NCBI GenBank assembly: GCA_025351675.1
Contig: JANXVK010000128.1
Coordinates: 1-6,529 of the forward strand
Reading direction: 5' to 3'
Source: Rhizobacter sp.
Lineage (GTDB): Bacteria; Pseudomonadota; Gammaproteobacteria; Burkholderiales; Burkholderiaceae_C
DNA: 6,529 bases
Shown: positions 5,712 through 6,529 of the stretch, piece after piece
Position numbering within the stretch: position 1 is the stretch's first letter
Layout: every line of letters starts with the position of its first letter
Translations under genes and position numbers: made by a program
Notes under the pieces: model-generated
The model's input: only the letters and a program-made list of their open reading frames with translations
Database searches by the model: none
What the model was told of the DNA's origin: nothing

Positions 5712-6383
5712 ATGCCACGCTCCACTCAAACATTCGACCTCAACGCGTTCAGCGGCCCGTTCCGAGCGGAGTCAGACAGGGCTTGTGCGGTATTGGGTGC
5801 TGCGCTCATTGACGAACGCTTGAAGCAACTTTTCGATCGCAGGCTTCATTATTCGAACGAAGCACTGTTGTTGCACAGCGGTGTCCTGGGCTCGTTCTCC
5901 TCACGAATTTCAGTTGCGCGCGCGTTGACCTGGATTGCCGATGATGTTCGCTTCGATCTAGACCAACTTCGCGATATACGGAACAAATTCGCACATAACG
6001 CAGATCACGAACTCTCCTTCGCTGATCAGTCCATCACAGATAAGTGCAGAACCTTGAAAGTGGCGCAAGCCTTGATCGATGCGCTTGAGGCATTGGCGAA
6101 CCGCCCGCCTACGCGCTTCAGCCCGCAAGTTGTTCGGGCATGGGCGTCGGTCTTTCAGTCGCCGCGGCAGCGGTTCGAGGTCACCGTTGAGATGCTTGCG
6201 CAGCATCTAGATGAACTCGGACCTACAGAGCCTCAATACGTCGGCCCAGATCTACGAGACGAGTTGTGGGCATTGGGAATGATGGAGCCAACCGTCCGGA
6301 TACAAGTGACGGTGTTGCCGCAGAACGAAGACGAGATTGGTTCAGCAACTAGCAGACCTCCCGCCGGAGAACCCTCTAATTGA
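5712..6383 (+). CDS. integron cassette gene, MltR-like protein
   Basis: This is a 223-residue protein. Residues about 8-130 resemble the MltR (mannitol operon repressor-like) family: NAFSGPFRAESDRACAVLGA, ALLLHSGVLGSFSSRISVAR, then LDQLRDIRNKFAHNADHELS. Length and helical pattern fit, but nothing shows a mannitol role and no mtl genes are nearby. RNKFAH (Arg90-His95) has the R-x4-H spacing of HEPN-type proteins, so an RNA- or toxin-related role is possible; this is inference. The tail (about 155-223) is unrecognised and polar. ATG 5712 is 12 bases after the core site; there is no clear Shine-Dalgarno sequence, common in first cassettes. A TTG at 5679 would extend the frame across the core site and is rejected. 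Base composition and codon use are clearly less GC-rich than in the neighbours, fitting capture as a mobile cassette. The TGA stop is embedded in the attC arm. Confidence 0.8.
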   Translation: MPRSTQTFDLNAFSGPFRAESDRACAVLGAALIDERLKQLFDRRLHYSNEALLLHSGVLGSFSSRISVARALTWIADDVRFDLDQLRDIRNKFAHNADHELSFADQSITDKCRTLKVAQALIDALEALANRPPTRFSPQVVRAWASVFQSPRQRFEVTVEMLAQHLDELGPTEPQYVGPDLRDELWALGMMEPTVRIQVTVLPQNEDEIGSATSRPPAGEPSN

Positions 6384-6384
6384 C

Positions 6385-6529
6385 GCCTAACCCTCTACAG
6401 GGACTTCCAAGGTAGTCAACAATTTTCTCTTTTTCATTGCCAATTCGAATTTGGTTTCTTCTGGCTGACGCTGATCGAAGTTCGTGCCGAGACAGAGAAC
6501 AGCCTGCCACTCTACAGACGGCCTTGTTG
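6385..6529 (+). repeat. attC: attC site of the cassette, partial
   Basis: GCCTAAC (6385-6391) is the R'' core of an attC and is followed by CCTCT and a possible L'' box (ACAGGGAC). CCAATTCGAATTTGG (6440-6454), with a perfect AATTCGAATT centre, could be the variable terminal hairpin. No GTTRRRY is found in the remainder; the last four bases, GTTG, would fit the start of one. GCCTGCCACTCTACAG (6502-6517) is a direct repeat of GCCTAACCCTCTACAG (6385-6400) with 13 of 16 matches, so the site may be rearranged. The 146 bases hold no gene I can support. Confidence 0.55.

Larger units (their letters stand above)
5694..6529 (+). mobile_element. integron gene cassette (3' end outside window)
   Basis: The cassette begins at TTAGGC (5694) just after the predicted exchange point and carries one gene on the plus strand. 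It reaches an RYYYAAC core (GCCTAAC, 6385-6391) two bases from the gene's stop. GTTAGGCGTCA (5693-5703) and TGACGCCTAAC (6381-6391) are perfect 11-base reverse complements. That is expected when the two ends of one attC arm are separated by cassette insertion. The closing GTTRRRY is not visible before the window ends. Confidence 0.75.

Noticed and set aside
1..6529. CRISPR arrays, tRNA or rRNA genes, insertion sequences
   Set aside because: I found no regularly spaced repeats, no cloverleaf or rRNA sequence, and no transposase; the only recombinase remnant is the integron integrase.

Overview
The window is GC-rich bacterial chromosome (roughly two-thirds G+C by eye over the first 5.5 kb) with dense genes. 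RlpA, a CPA2 cation/proton antiporter, an ECF sigma factor paired with a YCII/DGPF protein, and an integron integrase remnant together suggest a high-GC beta- or gammaproteobacterium. I cannot place it more precisely from sequence alone.

Left part (1-2197): the N-terminal end of a membrane protein runs off the left edge on the minus strand. Divergent from it is a two-gene unit: a small YCII/DGPF-domain protein (474-821) and an ECF42-like sigma factor with a long C-terminal extension (818-2197), overlapping by four bases. A TGTCGA-N17-CGTC element at 398-424 matches the promoter motif I recall for ECF42 sigma factors, so the unit is probably autoregulated. A stem-loop lies in the predicted 5' UTR, and three tight palindromes sit at the sigma gene's 5' end.

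Middle (2189-4867): on the minus strand are a broken remnant of a TerB-like gene and a complete rlpA (septal lipoprotein with DPBB and SPOR domains). A 105-bp intergenic space separates rlpA from a divergent CPA2-type antiporter gene on the plus strand.

Right part (4870-6529): this is a decayed integron. A minus-strand integron integrase (IntI) pseudogene abuts the antiporter gene. It has lost the first catalytic Arg region and the HxxR box, has at least two frameshifts and contains an in-frame TGA. On its far side, in the classic divergent arrangement, is a core site GTTAGGC (probable attI), then one gene cassette with visibly lower G+C. The cassette encodes an MltR-like protein, and its stop codon is fused to an RYYYAAC attC core. 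An 11-bp perfect inverted repeat (5693-5703 and 6381-6391) brackets the cassette. The right half of the attC, and any further cassettes, lie beyond the window edge.
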